Source: Raphanus sativus (taxonomy: Eukaryota; Streptophyta; Magnoliopsida; Brassicales; Brassicaceae). From it: a stretch of 64,000 nt of DNA. The notes under the pieces were generated by a model. It did not search any database. It worked only from the letters and a program-made list of their open reading frames with translations, and had not been told where the DNA came from. Shown in pieces: positions 1 through 12,849 of this stretch; within the stretch, counting starts at the first letter, position 1, and each line of letters starts with the position of its first letter. Location of the stretch: the NCBI RefSeq assembly GCF_000801105.2, contig NC_079513.1, forward strand, positions 24,396,273 to 24,460,272, in the 5' to 3' direction. The translations under genes and the position numbers were made by a program.

Positions 1-2592
1 TAAAACTGGTTATAAGTTGTAACCTTTTTATGTGTGGACCCATGATTAAAGATTTCCTTTATTTAATTTGATTAATGTCCTAAAGAAAAAGGCCTTAAGG
101 AATCTATATATAAGTATCCATTAATTATACTGAGTTATTTATTGATTTTAAAACTCTATATATAAGTATCTATTAATTTATCGTTAATAAAGTCGAGAAG
201 ATTATATGTATGGTTTAAGTATTTGTTTTCGTGTATATTAGAGGATATATATAGTTAATTTGATTATTATTGACTTGTTTAACACCACTTCATCTACTTC
301 AAAAAGCTGTTGCCTTTTTATATGGTGTTTGCTTTATCCTTTCTAGTGAAGCCGAATAAAGACATATATAATTAATCAATCAACTAGAGGCTTATAATGT
401 GTGAAAGATTATAGATTGAAAAAACTAATATACATGTTAGGTTTTTTTCTTTAAAAAAACATAATGCTGTTCGCCGGGTGTAAACGTATCATTTTAATCC
501 AGAGAAAACCCCCTTAAGAATAGTACACAATACAAAGAATACTTGTGTCTAGTTTTCATTTAAAATAAGCAAATAAAATTTAGGTGTTAGATTTCATGCT
601 TTTTATAAGTTGGGAATAACCCTTTTTCCCAAGTCGAAGAAAATATCGACTAGTCAAGTCATCAAGTTATTGACTGAAAAATCATAATAGGGACGTCCAA
701 CCACGAAGTTGAGGTTCTTTTTGAACTTTTCGAAGTTGAGATTGCATAAATATTTTGCAAACTCGGGTAGAATATAGCACTTTAAATCCAAACTGAGTAA
801 TACCATATATCGGACTACTCTACGCTTGTAAAACTATATCGGACTAGTCTAATATCGGACTACTCTAATTAGGTCATATATATCGACGTCAGAAACAAAA
901 CATGAATTAGGTCATATATATTTATCATCAAAATAGAAAACAAAAGTGAGGTTGTGTATTCTACTATGAATTTAATATTTCGTATCATTTTTGTAAATTA
1001 ACCCTGAAGGCGAAAACTTCCCCACCAATTCAATTAAACAATCAATACGAAAATAATAAATTGATTAATTAGCAAGCTGAATATATAAATTTTGTTTGAA
1101 TATTTTTTTTTGAAAAAAAAATATTTGAATATTAAACTGCTGCTGTTTTCAATACATTTGTTTGGCCCATGGAAGGCTGACTCCAGTATTCACAGCTTCG
1201 TCACAATCTGTTGTTTCTAGTATTTGATCACAGAAGATCATTTTTTTCTTGCTTATGAGTGTTATGATAATGAAGAAATATTTCATTACGTCATTTTCTT
1301 GTGATTGTTCGAAAATAACAAAAAAAAACTTGGTCCCTCAAACCGGAATTTCCTGTAGAATTCTGAAATATGACACCTAATCTCCAACCAGATTAACTGT
1401 AAAATTGTCTTTGCTCGCTATTATATTGCGTAGTCTAGTCTAGACTCTAGACAAAAGAAAATTACTATGATCGGTCTCGTTTACTCGAGCTTCGTATAAA
1501 CACTGATACGTACACCATTATTACGAACTTGGAACTCAGTTACGGTTATAAAACGAACAGTAAGTTTTCTTTTGGTCAAAAGTGTGATAATTGCATATTG
1601 CCGTATAATTATTGTGTATACTCATTTATAATCCATCGATTTTCCAGACTGTCATCTTCTGGATAATATTAACACAAAGACACATATACATTTTAAATAT
1701 GAGTTTTGTAATAATCTACACATTGCCGACTCAGATTAAATTGGAAAATCGTCTTAGTCAGCACGCTGTAACAAACCACCGACTTGATTCCAGCATTTTT
1801 ACCAATTTATTCATATTTTTCTCCTTCTTAGCCCATTTTTAATACTAGTTTAGTGTTAAAATATTTCGTTGATTTGTTCGTTTTATTGACCGGCGAACTT
1901 AACATGTACGAATATATTAATCAGCATTGACATTTATTAAATTGATGTAGAATAGTACATGTGACATCACATATATAAACAACAAATTAATTTTTATTTA
2001 GTAAACCATTTCTAAAAGACAAAGATGTTAGTATTTTTCCCACTGTTGTAAACTGTGCTTACTTGGGGGTATATAAGAAAACCTGTTTTCGTGAATTTTA
2101 AGAATAAAATCACTAGATTATCTGCTGTTATACATAAATTGGTTTATAAAACTGATTTGTCGCGAAAATGTTAGTAAAGTCCAAACAATTTGACAGTATG
2201 TATCAGAGTCAGAATCTTTGTTTGTCTTTACCTTAAACTGTCTCAACCTTTTACCCGTAATTATCTCACTTAAACGCGTTTGTTATCACATGTGGAGCAT
2301 ATATTAAGGAAATTGGATAATACTAACAATTCTTATTACAAACGGTTTATAATAATATAATGTGGACCGAAAGATATGGAATGAAATCAGGGATTAGAAT
2401 AATTAAATAAATAAATAAACCAATATATTTTTTCATGATTTGTATTTCATTATTTTTCGTGAGGACCAACCCTGTGGAAGGATGTTTAAAAAAATGTATG
2501 TGGAATTTGTGGATGTAGCTTAAGAAGGTTGACTTTTGCTCCCGAAGACGAGACTGCAAAGCGAAGGAGCCACCCATTGGCTGAGGGATCTC

Positions 2593-2649
2593 TGACGTCG
2601 ACTTTTACGTCATCACTCTCGTATACGGCGAATCATAATGGGCCACGTG
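2593..2649. promoter_or_regulatory. Cluster of ACGT-core (bZIP/G-box type) motifs
   Basis: Within 57 bp there are TGACGTCG (2593-2600), ACGTCA (2607-2612) and a perfect G-box CACGTG (2644-2649). These are binding cores of plant bZIP and bHLH factors. The block is richer in GC than the flanks. No gene is visible immediately on either side, so its role is unknown; it could be a remnant or distal promoter. Confidence 0.3.
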
Positions 2650-3282
2650 GACTCACCCCACCACAGGCCGATTAAATTTGAGAAATCGTCAGTTCTTCCT
2701 TTTTTAGTTACGGTTTATTTCTTGTTTTCTTTTTGTTTCTTATATTTATGATTTACAATGTGTATATAGATTATTATGCTAATGAATTTATGTATGTGTA
2801 TGTGTATGTGTTGCTCGCTGCTCTGCTCGATTTAGAAAGTCACATGTGTCATGTACTGGTGGGGAAGTAACTACCTAAGATATTTAAATGCTAAAACCAA
2901 AAATCAGATATCTACCTTAGTGATTAGAATAAGTATTTACTAAATATAGTTCAAATATCTAGGTAAAGAAAAATACTGTCACAGAGATATTATCTTTTAG
3001 TGTTTCAATAAAAAAACATGTAAATAGTAGAATATATATTTTTTTTTCAAAAAAAAATAGTATAAGAATATAAACATGCATTGTTGAAAAGAATATAATC
3101 TACATTGTTGCAAAGAATATAAACATAATATTGTAAATATTCCGTACGTGATTTACATATATAAAACGCATGATCCTTCCTATTTTAAAGTTGGTATAAT
3201 GATGTAGCCCATGTATGATAAATATGATGTCATTCAACATTGCTCAAAGTCATGGCCACCACCACTGATTTTCAAGTATGTA

Positions 3283-3290
<8 letters not shown>

Positions 3291-3317
<27 letters not shown>
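3291..3317. repeat. (TA)n microsatellite
   Basis: An uninterrupted run of alternating T and A of about 27 bp, preceded by a short TG-rich stretch. No function is implied. Confidence 0.9.
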
Positions 3318-6089
3318 CTTGGAAATCTTAGAAGCTAATTTTTCTCAAAAAAAAAATAAAATCTTAGAAGCTAATCTCACTAGTTTAAAAGAAATGTTTA
3401 TATATGGACTTGTGGATCAAATTGACGAACTTATTATAACAATAATCCAAAAGTTGAAATAAAATATAGACCTAAATTGTTTGTTTCGTAGTTTGAGACA
3501 GACCACAGATGTATGTTGCAGCTACAAGCCTACAAGAAGTTAGGATCGATGCTATTGTTATTGTTGGTATGAATCTAATTTATTAATATGTATAATACAG
3601 AAAAGTCATGTTGAACAATTTTTTTAAAAAGCCCTTTAACCAATTTTCGAAATTTAGCATATCATAATAATAATACATATATACGATTTACTTGTTTTAT
3701 TATTTATGTCATTATGTAATTGGTATAAACTAATTCAAGCGGCAGTTGATTTTTGACGACTATATACTGAATTTGGTTTTAATTCTCTGTATACTAGTAT
3801 AACCATTTGATTTGATTAAAAAAAGTTCGAAAACAATAAAGACGACAAATTCAAATATATTTAGAGTTTAATATAGTTACCATGTAAATAGTTATTGTAT
3901 ATTTATTTTGTATGTCATGTGTGTGTGAATTATCGAAAGATTCAATGAAAATTACACACACATATATATACATATCTTGCAGTTAAGATTTGAATATTCA
4001 CAAGGCACGATGTATATATGTAGCTAAACATGTATGTAGCTAGATGTGGATGAAAATATGTTTAATCAACTATGTATCAAATCTACATATGTTGACAGTT
4101 ATATTTTGACAGTTATATTTTGATCATTAGAGTATGTTTTACTAGTCCCATCTGTATATCTACTAAACCATTAAATATGATGCGCCGTCGTACGTCATTT
4201 GAAAGAGAAAAAGATAATCTTCTTAAACGATTATTTAACAGACAACTAGAGATTGTCTTATCTTATCAACTGGTTTTAAATTTTGATTCGTAAAGTTTAA
4301 AAGCCAATTACCCAATTTTTTCCTTAGAAGGACCATTCTGTCATACATGTTCCATATCTCTATATTCCTACGTATACATCTACATTCAAACATATATATA
4401 CTAAAAAAATTCGTGGTAAAAATATAAACATATATAAACATTTTGGATAATATCATGTTTTCTTTCATCGCATGTATTGATTGAGTTACAACTAAAATAC
4501 ATGTCGACAATAATATTATCCAAAACGATCACATACGCATGGTTTATATTAGTAGTGGATAAAAATGATTAGAATATGCTTTGGGGAAATATATATTTAC
4601 GTGTATTCATTATATCTTAAACACGTATATACTTAGTTGATTAAACTATGCGTTTATACGTGCAAACAATAACATAAGAATATGCCTTGGAGATCTTCAT
4701 ACGTACGTACCTAGAAACTAGAAAGGATTAACAACTCACGATCTTTTTTTCTTCTAGTTTTTTGGCCACATAATTAGGGTACATCCGAATTATTTATGTG
4801 AATTTTCCATGTAAATTCTGATAAATATATTTTGTGCATATTGTAAAATACAATTTTCTAATATAATGTAAACGAGTTAAAATATTTTGGCGTAAACAAA
4901 ATAGCTAGTTTGCAAAGTAAATTAAAACTATTCTTAGTTTCATTAATATTTGAAAAACTTACATGTTTATATTAAAATTCAAATGTCAATTTTGATCATT
5001 TTCTTTATTAGCTGAATCAAGTTCTTGCGATATACGTACTAATTTTGAAATCAACTTAATTAGAAAACGACTTATCTAATCTTCCGTGTAATTGCTCCCC
5101 CATTACAAGACAACCATACATGCATTTTCTAAATGTCACACGTACTCATATGTATGTGGTTAAACGTATACAATCTAAAAAACATTAAACATTACTGCAT
5201 CGGAAATCAAATCTTATCACAACAAATGATATACATATATGTGTGTTTTGTTCATATACGCTGATATATGGTAAGCAAAATGAGTAAACAAAAGATAATA
5301 TTCCCACAGTTGAATTATAGGTAATGAATGGGTCATAAGTAAGTGTCACATCCGGAAAATGATACAGCCCACCAATCAAAGCATGATACTTATTCATGCG
5401 TGTTCTCCAAACTTCCCCTTACTAGATAGGTTCAGACTCATTTTGCTATGTCTCAAAAAGCGCTACAGTAAACGACTTATATATCAATATCAACTAAATA
5501 GTTATAACAAATTGAAATTATGTCTCTTAAAATGTCTGAGCATGAAAATTGAATGATCCATGCTCAAATTTCTTTAAAAATATATTGACATATTCTCGAA
5601 TATAAGGTCATGGCCAGTACAGTTCACATATTGCATCACATATCTTGAATTAAGATCAATCACTTCAATTTTTTCTATTACTTCAGTTAATTTATAACTA
5701 AAAAAAATATTGTCTTCCATATAAGATTAATCCTAAGGGTTTATAGTCTTCATAATCAAACTATTGTTTTTTTTTTTTAATTCATCAAGTTGTCTTTTCC
5801 ATTTTTGAACGTAACCACATACGATTCTCCTTTGACAGTAAATATGTCAGATGTCCTCATTTTTATGGACACATTGGTATTATTGAGTTTGCTTTATTCT
5901 ATTTACAAAATTCAAATGATTCCCCAATAATTCATTGAAATATGAAACTTAACTTCACCATGAAGCTTGAAAATATTCTCATGTTTCCTAGATATTGATT
6001 TTTTTTTTATATACTCTATCGGCGAAAAACACATTTACTGTTAAAAAGTATATTGACTATTACATTCTCTAATTCAAATTTTAAAATGT

Positions 6090-6429
6090 CTTCTAACAAA
6101 TACTAGGAGATAGCTGAATAGTCTACCAAACTACCAAATAAACTAATTGGATCGAAGTCTAACGCTAGACTTCTCACATAATTGTGACTTTGTTGCAGAC
6201 TCGAACCCCATAGAATATTGTAGTACATTTCCATGTCTCATCTACCACTTAACCACATTCATACCGGCAAAGATATTAAAAAAATAATAATATATAAAAT
6301 GAACTAATTATTATGATATGATATTTAGTGGTTAAATCATTTAACATTTTGATTCGATTAAAAATACATGTATGATTAATATCTTTGCCGGTATGAATGT
6401 GGTTAAGTGTGGTAGATGAGACATGGAAA
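6090..6429. repeat. tRNA-derived SINE-like heads in inverted orientation
   Basis: Two ~52 bp arms (6228-6278 and 6377-6429) are inverted copies differing by a 2 bp indel, separated by about 98 bp. Read on the minus strand, the left copy continues into pol-III-like promoter boxes: an A-box-like TGGTTAAGTGGTAG at 6255-6242 and a B-box-like GGTTCGAGTC at 6207-6198. Spacing and order fit a tRNA-derived SINE head. The right arm holds only the 5' head on the plus strand. The 3' end of the left element is unclear, near 6090. The SINE assignment is inference; the inverted repeat is directly visible. Confidence 0.45.
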
Positions 6430-8501
6430 CAATTGTAAATTTCTATTCATTGTTTTTCCAAATCAGGTAAAAAACTTAACATGTGAAAACTTTCAAACTG
6501 CAGTGATTGAAGCAAATACGTGTCCGTTTGTTTTAGAACTTTTAACAACTATCTATCTAGTTAAGCAATAGTTTCACTAGTTTTTTGAACAACAGAAATT
6601 CAGACTTGAATACATCAAATTTGCCTAATAGTATATTTTTGAGGGAACCATGAGTATTGAATTTGAATTTGTTTATTTTCCTCTTGCCTTGAATCTAAAG
6701 AATGTGGTGGAGCTCTAGGCCACATGAGCTATTAGAGGCTTTGGCATTTTATACTCGTTTTGAGCAACTTTTCCTGGTTACTCAATAATACACGGTTTTT
6801 CGAAGCCGGTTCGATCATATATATTGCGTACAGTACGTTCTCATAATTTGTTGCACAGTTTGGACCCATATATGCCATCCTCGGACGGACCAGACAAAAT
6901 ATTTCGTACGTCATACTCTAAACATGAAAGATAAAATTATGAATCCCAAAACTTAACGTAAACCTTAACTATTTCTCTTAGTTTTTTTTTTTGAGAAAAA
7001 TTTATTTTTCTTAGTTATTAATTATTATCTATTTGATGGTTAGACAGTTTACAATGTTTTGTAGTCTTATATTATCTTTTAACAAATCCCGAAAATGTCA
7101 CAGAGAGTTTATTCTATATAGTTTTACTTCGAAACACAATATAATTGTTTTCCTAAATTTTTGTTAATATTTGTATTTAATAACTTTTTATGTAAAAAGG
7201 GAGCAGATAGAATGATGATTCACGATTTGTTGTGTGCAAGTAATTGCCTATCTTTCAAGTGACAGACACTTAATGGAGGCCAGTCCCCACGTGGATTAAC
7301 GAAACACCACAATGACACATTAAACAAATCAGTTTATTTATTCTCCTGTGTAACATTTGGCATTGTTCCTTAAATTAACAATTTTGGTCAAAGTGATTAA
7401 ATCACTTTAATTTAAAATAATATCCCCTTACTATTATTTGAGGTGACCACTAATCAAATTAACCTTTTGCTCATGTGTTTATTACATGTGTGCCATTTCC
7501 TATGTGGCATCTCCACATTTCACCTCACACCATTTTTTCAAAAGTCCATCCTTGCCTAGAATATTTACCTCTCATGCCATTGTAATGGACATATGTTATA
7601 TTGAAAAGGAAATAAATGTTATTAATATCCAGCACAACTTATTGCCTAAAATGCTTTGTGTCGAATTGATGTGCTTATTTTTAATGTCCAATGCTTTACG
7701 TTCATGCTAAACCATAAACTACATCTTATATGCCTCTTTTATATTTTATGTTTATACAGAAGTTATAATGCTCGCAGAAAATGTCACTTTTATACGTCTC
7801 TTTTATAGTTTATGTTTATACAGACAATAACATTATGTATACTTCTTTTATATTTTGGTGATATATTATTTCTCAACTGAAGTTATAATGCTCATACTAA
7901 CATAATATATATATATATATATTTTTTTGTTGCAACAAAAGAACATATATATATTTTTGTTCCAAGAACATATATATTTATATATTTATTGTTAATATAA
8001 TGCTCATACTTATAATAGTGGTAGTTGTCATCTTTTCTATTTTATTTATATTTTATCCGTTTATCGTAATTTTTATATTTTATGTTTATCGTAATTTTTA
8101 TATTTTTTTATTTTTATGATACAACCATAATCATATCCCAAAAAATGCCATTATTGAATATGAAATCTCGCAAATCATGAATATAAAATCTCCCAATTTG
8201 GTATGCGAGTCAAGGAATAATTATGGTTGTATCCTGAATATGAAATCTCGCAAAGCATGATTGATTTAGGATTCAGTCCCTAATCAGATCGCAATCTTTC
8301 CGTATTAACTCAATCACCACCTAATTGTTAGGCTTAATTGATATGATTAGCGATATTTCTTACACTTTTTCATATTTGAAGCATATTCTTAGTTTTTAGT
8401 TACCATAATTATAAAAACTCTTTGTGATATTTGTTATAAAAGGAAAGCCATGTGAGTAACGAACCACCCATGGTTTTTCATTTCGTTCAGTTCCAACACA
8501 A

Positions 8502-8937
8502 ATGGCTGTCTTTTGTTTTGTGCCTTTCAAAAACGTCCTCGATGGATCGCTTAATCCTCATATTCTGATTGATAATTCTAATTTTTTTTTGTTAGTGAAG
8601 CATCAAATATTATTTAAGTAGCAGCGTATTGTTATATAGTTTTTTTACTAATCCATTTTGGTTAACATAGATGTCATCGGACATGTTGTGCAAGTGGGTC
8701 GCAATCAGATGTTTTCAGTTAATGGAAAAGAGATCCCGAAGATTTCATTGCTGATACGTGATGCAGAGTAAGTTCTGTTTAAAAATCATATTCAAATTTT
8801 TCGTCACTTAGTTGTTATTTTAGAAAAAATACTTTTGATACACTTGCTCTATTACTGATTATTAATTTTTGAATTTTCAATGGTTTCTCAGTGATGTCCG
8901 TCTTCCAGTTGTACTGTGGGGAAATGTCGCCACTTAG
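8502..8937 (+). pseudogene. RPA1-like OB-fold fragment, copy 1 (splice donor lost)
   Basis: Three exon-like blocks encode the start of a replication protein A large-subunit-like OB fold (MAVFCFVPFKNVLDGSLNPH, then DVIGHVVQVGRNQMFSVNGK, then DVRLPVVLWGN). Exon 1 runs from ATG 8502, exon 2 ends at a GTAAGT donor near 8767, and exon 3 runs 8892-8937 and ends in TAG. Compared with copy 2, the first intron donor GT has become AT, so this copy probably cannot splice normally. Crucifer genomes carry many such RPA-like fragments, often linked to Helitrons. The protein stops inside the OB fold, far short of full RPA1. Confidence 0.55.
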
Positions 8938-9288
8938 TATTAATTCCATATTATTGCAACCGATAATCCCACCAAAATAAGGAATATAATAGAAATTATC
9001 GCAAGTAATCCGTAATCGGGGATTTCATCCTTTTGACCTTCCAAATTATGTTCTCAATTATTAATACAAAATAAGGGAAAGTTGAATGTTCTCTTGATCT
9101 CCACGCTAATTTAGCTCTAAATTTATTGCTCAATTTTAAAAAATAAGGCAAGTAAAGATAGGAGATGTCAGTTGTGTGTTTATTATATCAATTAACGTAA
9201 AAATTGATATTGTATTAGCATTAAACGTGATTCGATTAATTTTTGATTCGAATGCTACATTCCATTTTATAATTATCAGCATTAAACG

Positions 9289-9660
9289 TGATGTCCGTCT
9301 TCCAGTTGTACTGTGGGGAAATGTCGCCACTTAGTATTAATTCCATATTATTGCAACCGATAATCCCACCAAAATAAGGAATATAATAGAAATTATCGCA
9401 AGTAATCCGGAATCGGGGATTTCATCCTTTTGACCTTCCAAATTATGTTCTCAATTATTAATACAAAATAAGGGAAAGTTGAATGTTCTCTTGATCTCCA
9501 CGCTAATTTAGCTCTAAATTTATTGCTCAATTTAAAAAATAAGGCAAGTAAAGATAGGAGATGTCAGTTGTGTGTTTATTATATCAATTAACGTAAAAAT
9601 TGATATTGTATTAGCATTAAACGTGATTCGATTAATTTTTGATTCGAATGCTACATTCCA
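9289..9660 (+). repeat. Partial middle copy: OB-fold exon 3 plus 3' flank
   Basis: This block repeats 8892-9268 almost exactly: the third exon of the OB-fold microgene and about 330 bp of downstream sequence. It lacks exons 1 and 2. The junction at 9280-9290 shows a shared CATTAAACGTGA string that also occurs inside the 3' flank, which suggests microhomology or slippage. With the two fuller copies on either side, exon 3 and its flank are present three times. Confidence 0.8.
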
Positions 9661-9689
9661 TATTTTCATTTCGTTCAGTTCCAACACAA

Positions 9690-10123
9690 ATGGCTGTCTT
9701 TTGTTTTGTGCCTTTCAAAAACGTCCTCGATGGATCGCTTAATCCTCATATTCTGATTGGTAATTATAATTTTTTTTTGTTAGTGAAGCATCAAATATTA
9801 TTTAAGTAGCAGCGTATTGTTATATAGTTTTTTTACTAATCCATTTTGGTTAACATAGATGTCATCGGACATGTTGTGCAAGTGGGTCGCAATCAGATGT
9901 TTTCAGTTAATGGAAAAGAGATCCCAAAGATTTCATTGCTGATACGTGATGCAGAGTAAGTTCTGTTTAAAAATCATATTCAAAATTTTTGTCACTTAGT
10001 TGTTATTTTAGAAAATACTTTTGATACACTTGCTCTATTACTGATTATTAATTTTCGAATTTTCAATGGTTTCTCAGTGATGTCCGTCTTCCAGTTGTAC
10101 TGTGGGGAAATGTCGCCACTTAG
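9690..10123 (+). CDS. Truncated RPA1-like OB-fold protein, copy 2
   Basis: Spliced exons 9690-9759, 9859-9955 and 10078-10123 join in frame to a 70-residue protein; both introns have GT-AG ends. It matches the first strands of the OB fold in RPA70-like proteins (DUF223-type), which bind single-stranded DNA in replication and repair, but stops after GNVAT, so the fold is incomplete. It is nearly identical to copy 1 at 8502, which has lost its first donor site. It lies within a candidate Helitron whose 3' end is at 12848; plant Helitrons commonly carry RPA-like genes. Expression is unknown, and it is most likely a degenerate transposon passenger. Confidence 0.45.
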
Positions 10124-10451
10124 TATTAATTCCATATTATTGCAACCGATAATCCCACCAAAATAAGGAATATAATAGAAATTATCGCAAGTAATCCGTA
10201 ATCGGGGATTTCATCCTTTTGACCTTCCAAATTATGTTCTCAATTATTAATACAAAATAAGGGAAAGTTGAATGTTCTCTTGATCTCCACGCTAATTTAG
10301 CTCTAAATTTATTGCTCAATTTTAAAAAATAAGGCAAGTAAAGATAGAAGATGTCAGTTGTGTGTTTATTATATCAATTAACGTAAAAATTGATATTGTA
10401 TTAGCATTAAACGTGATTCGATTAATTTTGATTCGAATGCTACATTCCATT

Positions 10452-12180
10452 TTATAATTATCCACGACCATAACATATTATTTATTCTGTTGTTTTGTCG
10501 TGCTAACATTGGTTAGTAACCAAACATGGAAAATATATATCATAAAATCTTGAATATCTTGATTCATTCCAAATTATAAATTTGGGACGACTAATTACTG
10601 ATTTTTTGATATATTTAGTCACAATTGATAGGGTTTAGACTTTAGACTATATATATATATGATTCATATTTTATAATATTAGTTTTTTTTTACGATTCTA
10701 AATTATACATGACATTTTTAGGGACTGGCAAATATAAACAGTTCACAATTATAATCTTCTATTTAGTACATGACATTTATTTTGACGAATATTTTTGTAT
10801 TTTATGGGATACATGACATTTATTTGGGATAGACAATATAAGTTTTTTTATATTTTTATATCAAAATGTCGTATATAAAAACTTATGAGGAATCTTGAAA
10901 ATTATAAAAATACATTCAAAAATGATTTCCATATAAAATTTCTTGCAATCCCTAATTTTTTGCAAAAATTACTTTTTGATTACAAAATTATCATAAATGG
11001 TGACAAACATCAAGTTTGGAAATTTATATAATTATTTCCGATTAGTTTAAGACGAATATCATTTTTAATGTGGACTACTTTAATTTCCGCCCTATACATA
11101 TAACACTTTCTATAAGTATATGAAAATCTACGATTATAATTTTATACAAAATTAATAGGATAATCTGATATATATAGTCACAACTGATAGATTTTTGACT
11201 ATATATACAATTCATATTTTTATTATTTTTTTACGATTCATAAATGATACATGACAATTTTTAGGGACTGGAAAATATAAAATATTCATAATTATGTTCT
11301 TCTATAAAACTTTAGTACATGACATTTATTTTGAATAATATTTATTTTATTTTATGGGATACATGACATTTATTTTGGGACTGGAAAATATAAATTGTTT
11401 TATATTGTAAAATCAGAGTCATACATCAAAAAAATATGAGCAATCTTGAAAATTTATAAAATACAAATTCCATATTAATTTTCTTGCAATCCTTTCAATT
11501 TTTCAATAATACGTTTGATACAAAATTATCATAAATGGTGATAGACATTAAATTTGGAAATTTTATATATCTTTTCAATTAAATTTAAAGAACTAACCAT
11601 TTTTGGTGTGAAATTCCTTAATTTTCGCCATATGTATATAATACTTTCTATAATTATCTTGAAATAAATAAACCTATATGAAACTAATAGGATAGCCTTA
11701 TATATAGTCACAACCGATAGGGTTTTGACTATATATATACTATTATATTTTTATAATATTCAATTTATTTACGATTCATAAATGATACATGCATTTCTAG
11801 GAACTGGAAAATATGATTATAAAACTTGGTATGTGACTTTTATTTTTATTATATTTTGTATTTTATGGAATACATGACATTTATTTTGGGATGATATAAA
11901 CTGTTTTATATTGTAAAATCAAAATGTCATATATAAAATTTATGAGCAATTTTGAAATATTATAACATACATTCAAAAAGGAATTCCGTATTAAATTTCT
12001 TGCAATCTCTTAATTTTTGCAACAAAAATTTTGATTACGAAATTATCAGAAATGGTGACAGACATTAAATTTAGAAATTCATATAATTTTTCCGATTTAA
12101 TTTAAGGAGAACATGATTTTTAACGTGGGCTTCCTTAATTTTCGTACTATACATATAATTATTTCCAATTATATAAGATT
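10452..12180. repeat. Three diverged ~540 bp tandem repeats
   Basis: Units start at about 10617, 11177 and 11706 (periods about 560 and 529 bp), each opening with TAGTCACAA-TGATAG and followed by GACTATATATA, a TACATGACA-TTTTAGGGACTGGAAAATATAA block, a GGGATACATGACATTTATTTTGG block and an AAAATTATCATAAATGGTGACA-like block. Copies differ by many substitutions and small indels, so the array is old. There is no coding potential. The array sits just upstream of a Helitron 3' terminus and may be part of that element. The DNA from 10452 to 10616 is plain AT-rich sequence. Confidence 0.8.
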
Positions 12181-12849
12181 CTGAACAAAATTGTCTGGAA
12201 ATATACGAATAATTAGAGATTTACAACCTTACTTTGTTACCACATCTAGATATATCATGTGATGAGAAAAGAGATCGAACACATCCGAACCATAGCCCTT
12301 AATCTCATGTCCCCTCGAGAATTTTTAATAAAAACAAATAAAAGATAAATAAAAAAAGGCTCATATGTATTTGAGTCTAATGGATATTAAGGTTCGATAA
12401 GGGTCTCTTTTACAATTTTGAGTCCTAATAAGCCACTAAATTTGAAAATTCATATCAGTTACTTATTTTTCCTTTTGTTTTCCAACCTAATATTATTTAC
12501 TTCAATTTATTTATATTCTTTTACAATTTTTACTTCAAAACCATTATAATTTTAACGAAATATAACGATTTAACTTCGATAATAAGACAGTTACTTTTTT
12601 GTCAACCATAATAAAATTATCGTTATCCGAATACTTCAGTAAATTTTTTTGTTGATTGAAAAATTCAATAAACTTTTAATCTCAAATTGTTTTTTTTTTC
12701 CATTAATCTCTATATCAACGTTATTTATGCTACAATCTATACCATGTATAATAAATATGTCACTTTTTATGTTTTTGATATCTATAGAGTAAAAATTATA
12801 ATTTCTTTTAATCCGTTCACTCCGCGCAAGGCGCGGATGATCACCTAGT
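12181..12849 (+). mobile_element. Helitron 3' terminal region
   Basis: At 12822-12836 there is a 6-bp-stem hairpin (CCGCGC, loop AAG, GCGCGG). Eight bases later comes CTAG (12845-12848) followed by T. This is the canonical plant Helitron 3' end: a GC-rich hairpin just upstream of CTRR, inserted before a T. AT-rich DNA with poly-T precedes it. The 5' end (TC after an A) could not be fixed; the OB-fold copies from 8.5 kb and the tandem repeats from 10.6 kb are likely inside the same element. No Rep/helicase frame is seen, so the element is non-autonomous or decayed. Confidence 0.75.

Larger units (their letters stand above)
1..8477. other. Gene-poor AT-rich intergenic region
   Basis: No reading frame here has splice sites, codon use or motifs that I recognise; the open frames are short and look random. 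The DNA is AT-rich with poly-A/T runs and low-complexity TA stretches. Items noted separately are an ACGT-box cluster near 2.6 kb, a TA microsatellite near 3.3 kb and a SINE-like inverted repeat near 6.1-6.4 kb. Short partial repeats also occur at 780-920 (a motif built on ATATCGGACTA) and 7720-7870, and a short inverted repeat sits at about 8115/8213. The region may include distal regulatory DNA of a gene left of the window. Confidence 0.6.

Noticed and set aside
1612..1842. 76-aa plus-strand frame
   Set aside because: Random open frame in AT-rich DNA with no splice sites or homology visible.
6198..6255. Functional tRNA gene
   Set aside because: Only A- and B-box-like motifs are present; no acceptor stem or anticodon arm can be folded, so a SINE-like head is preferred.
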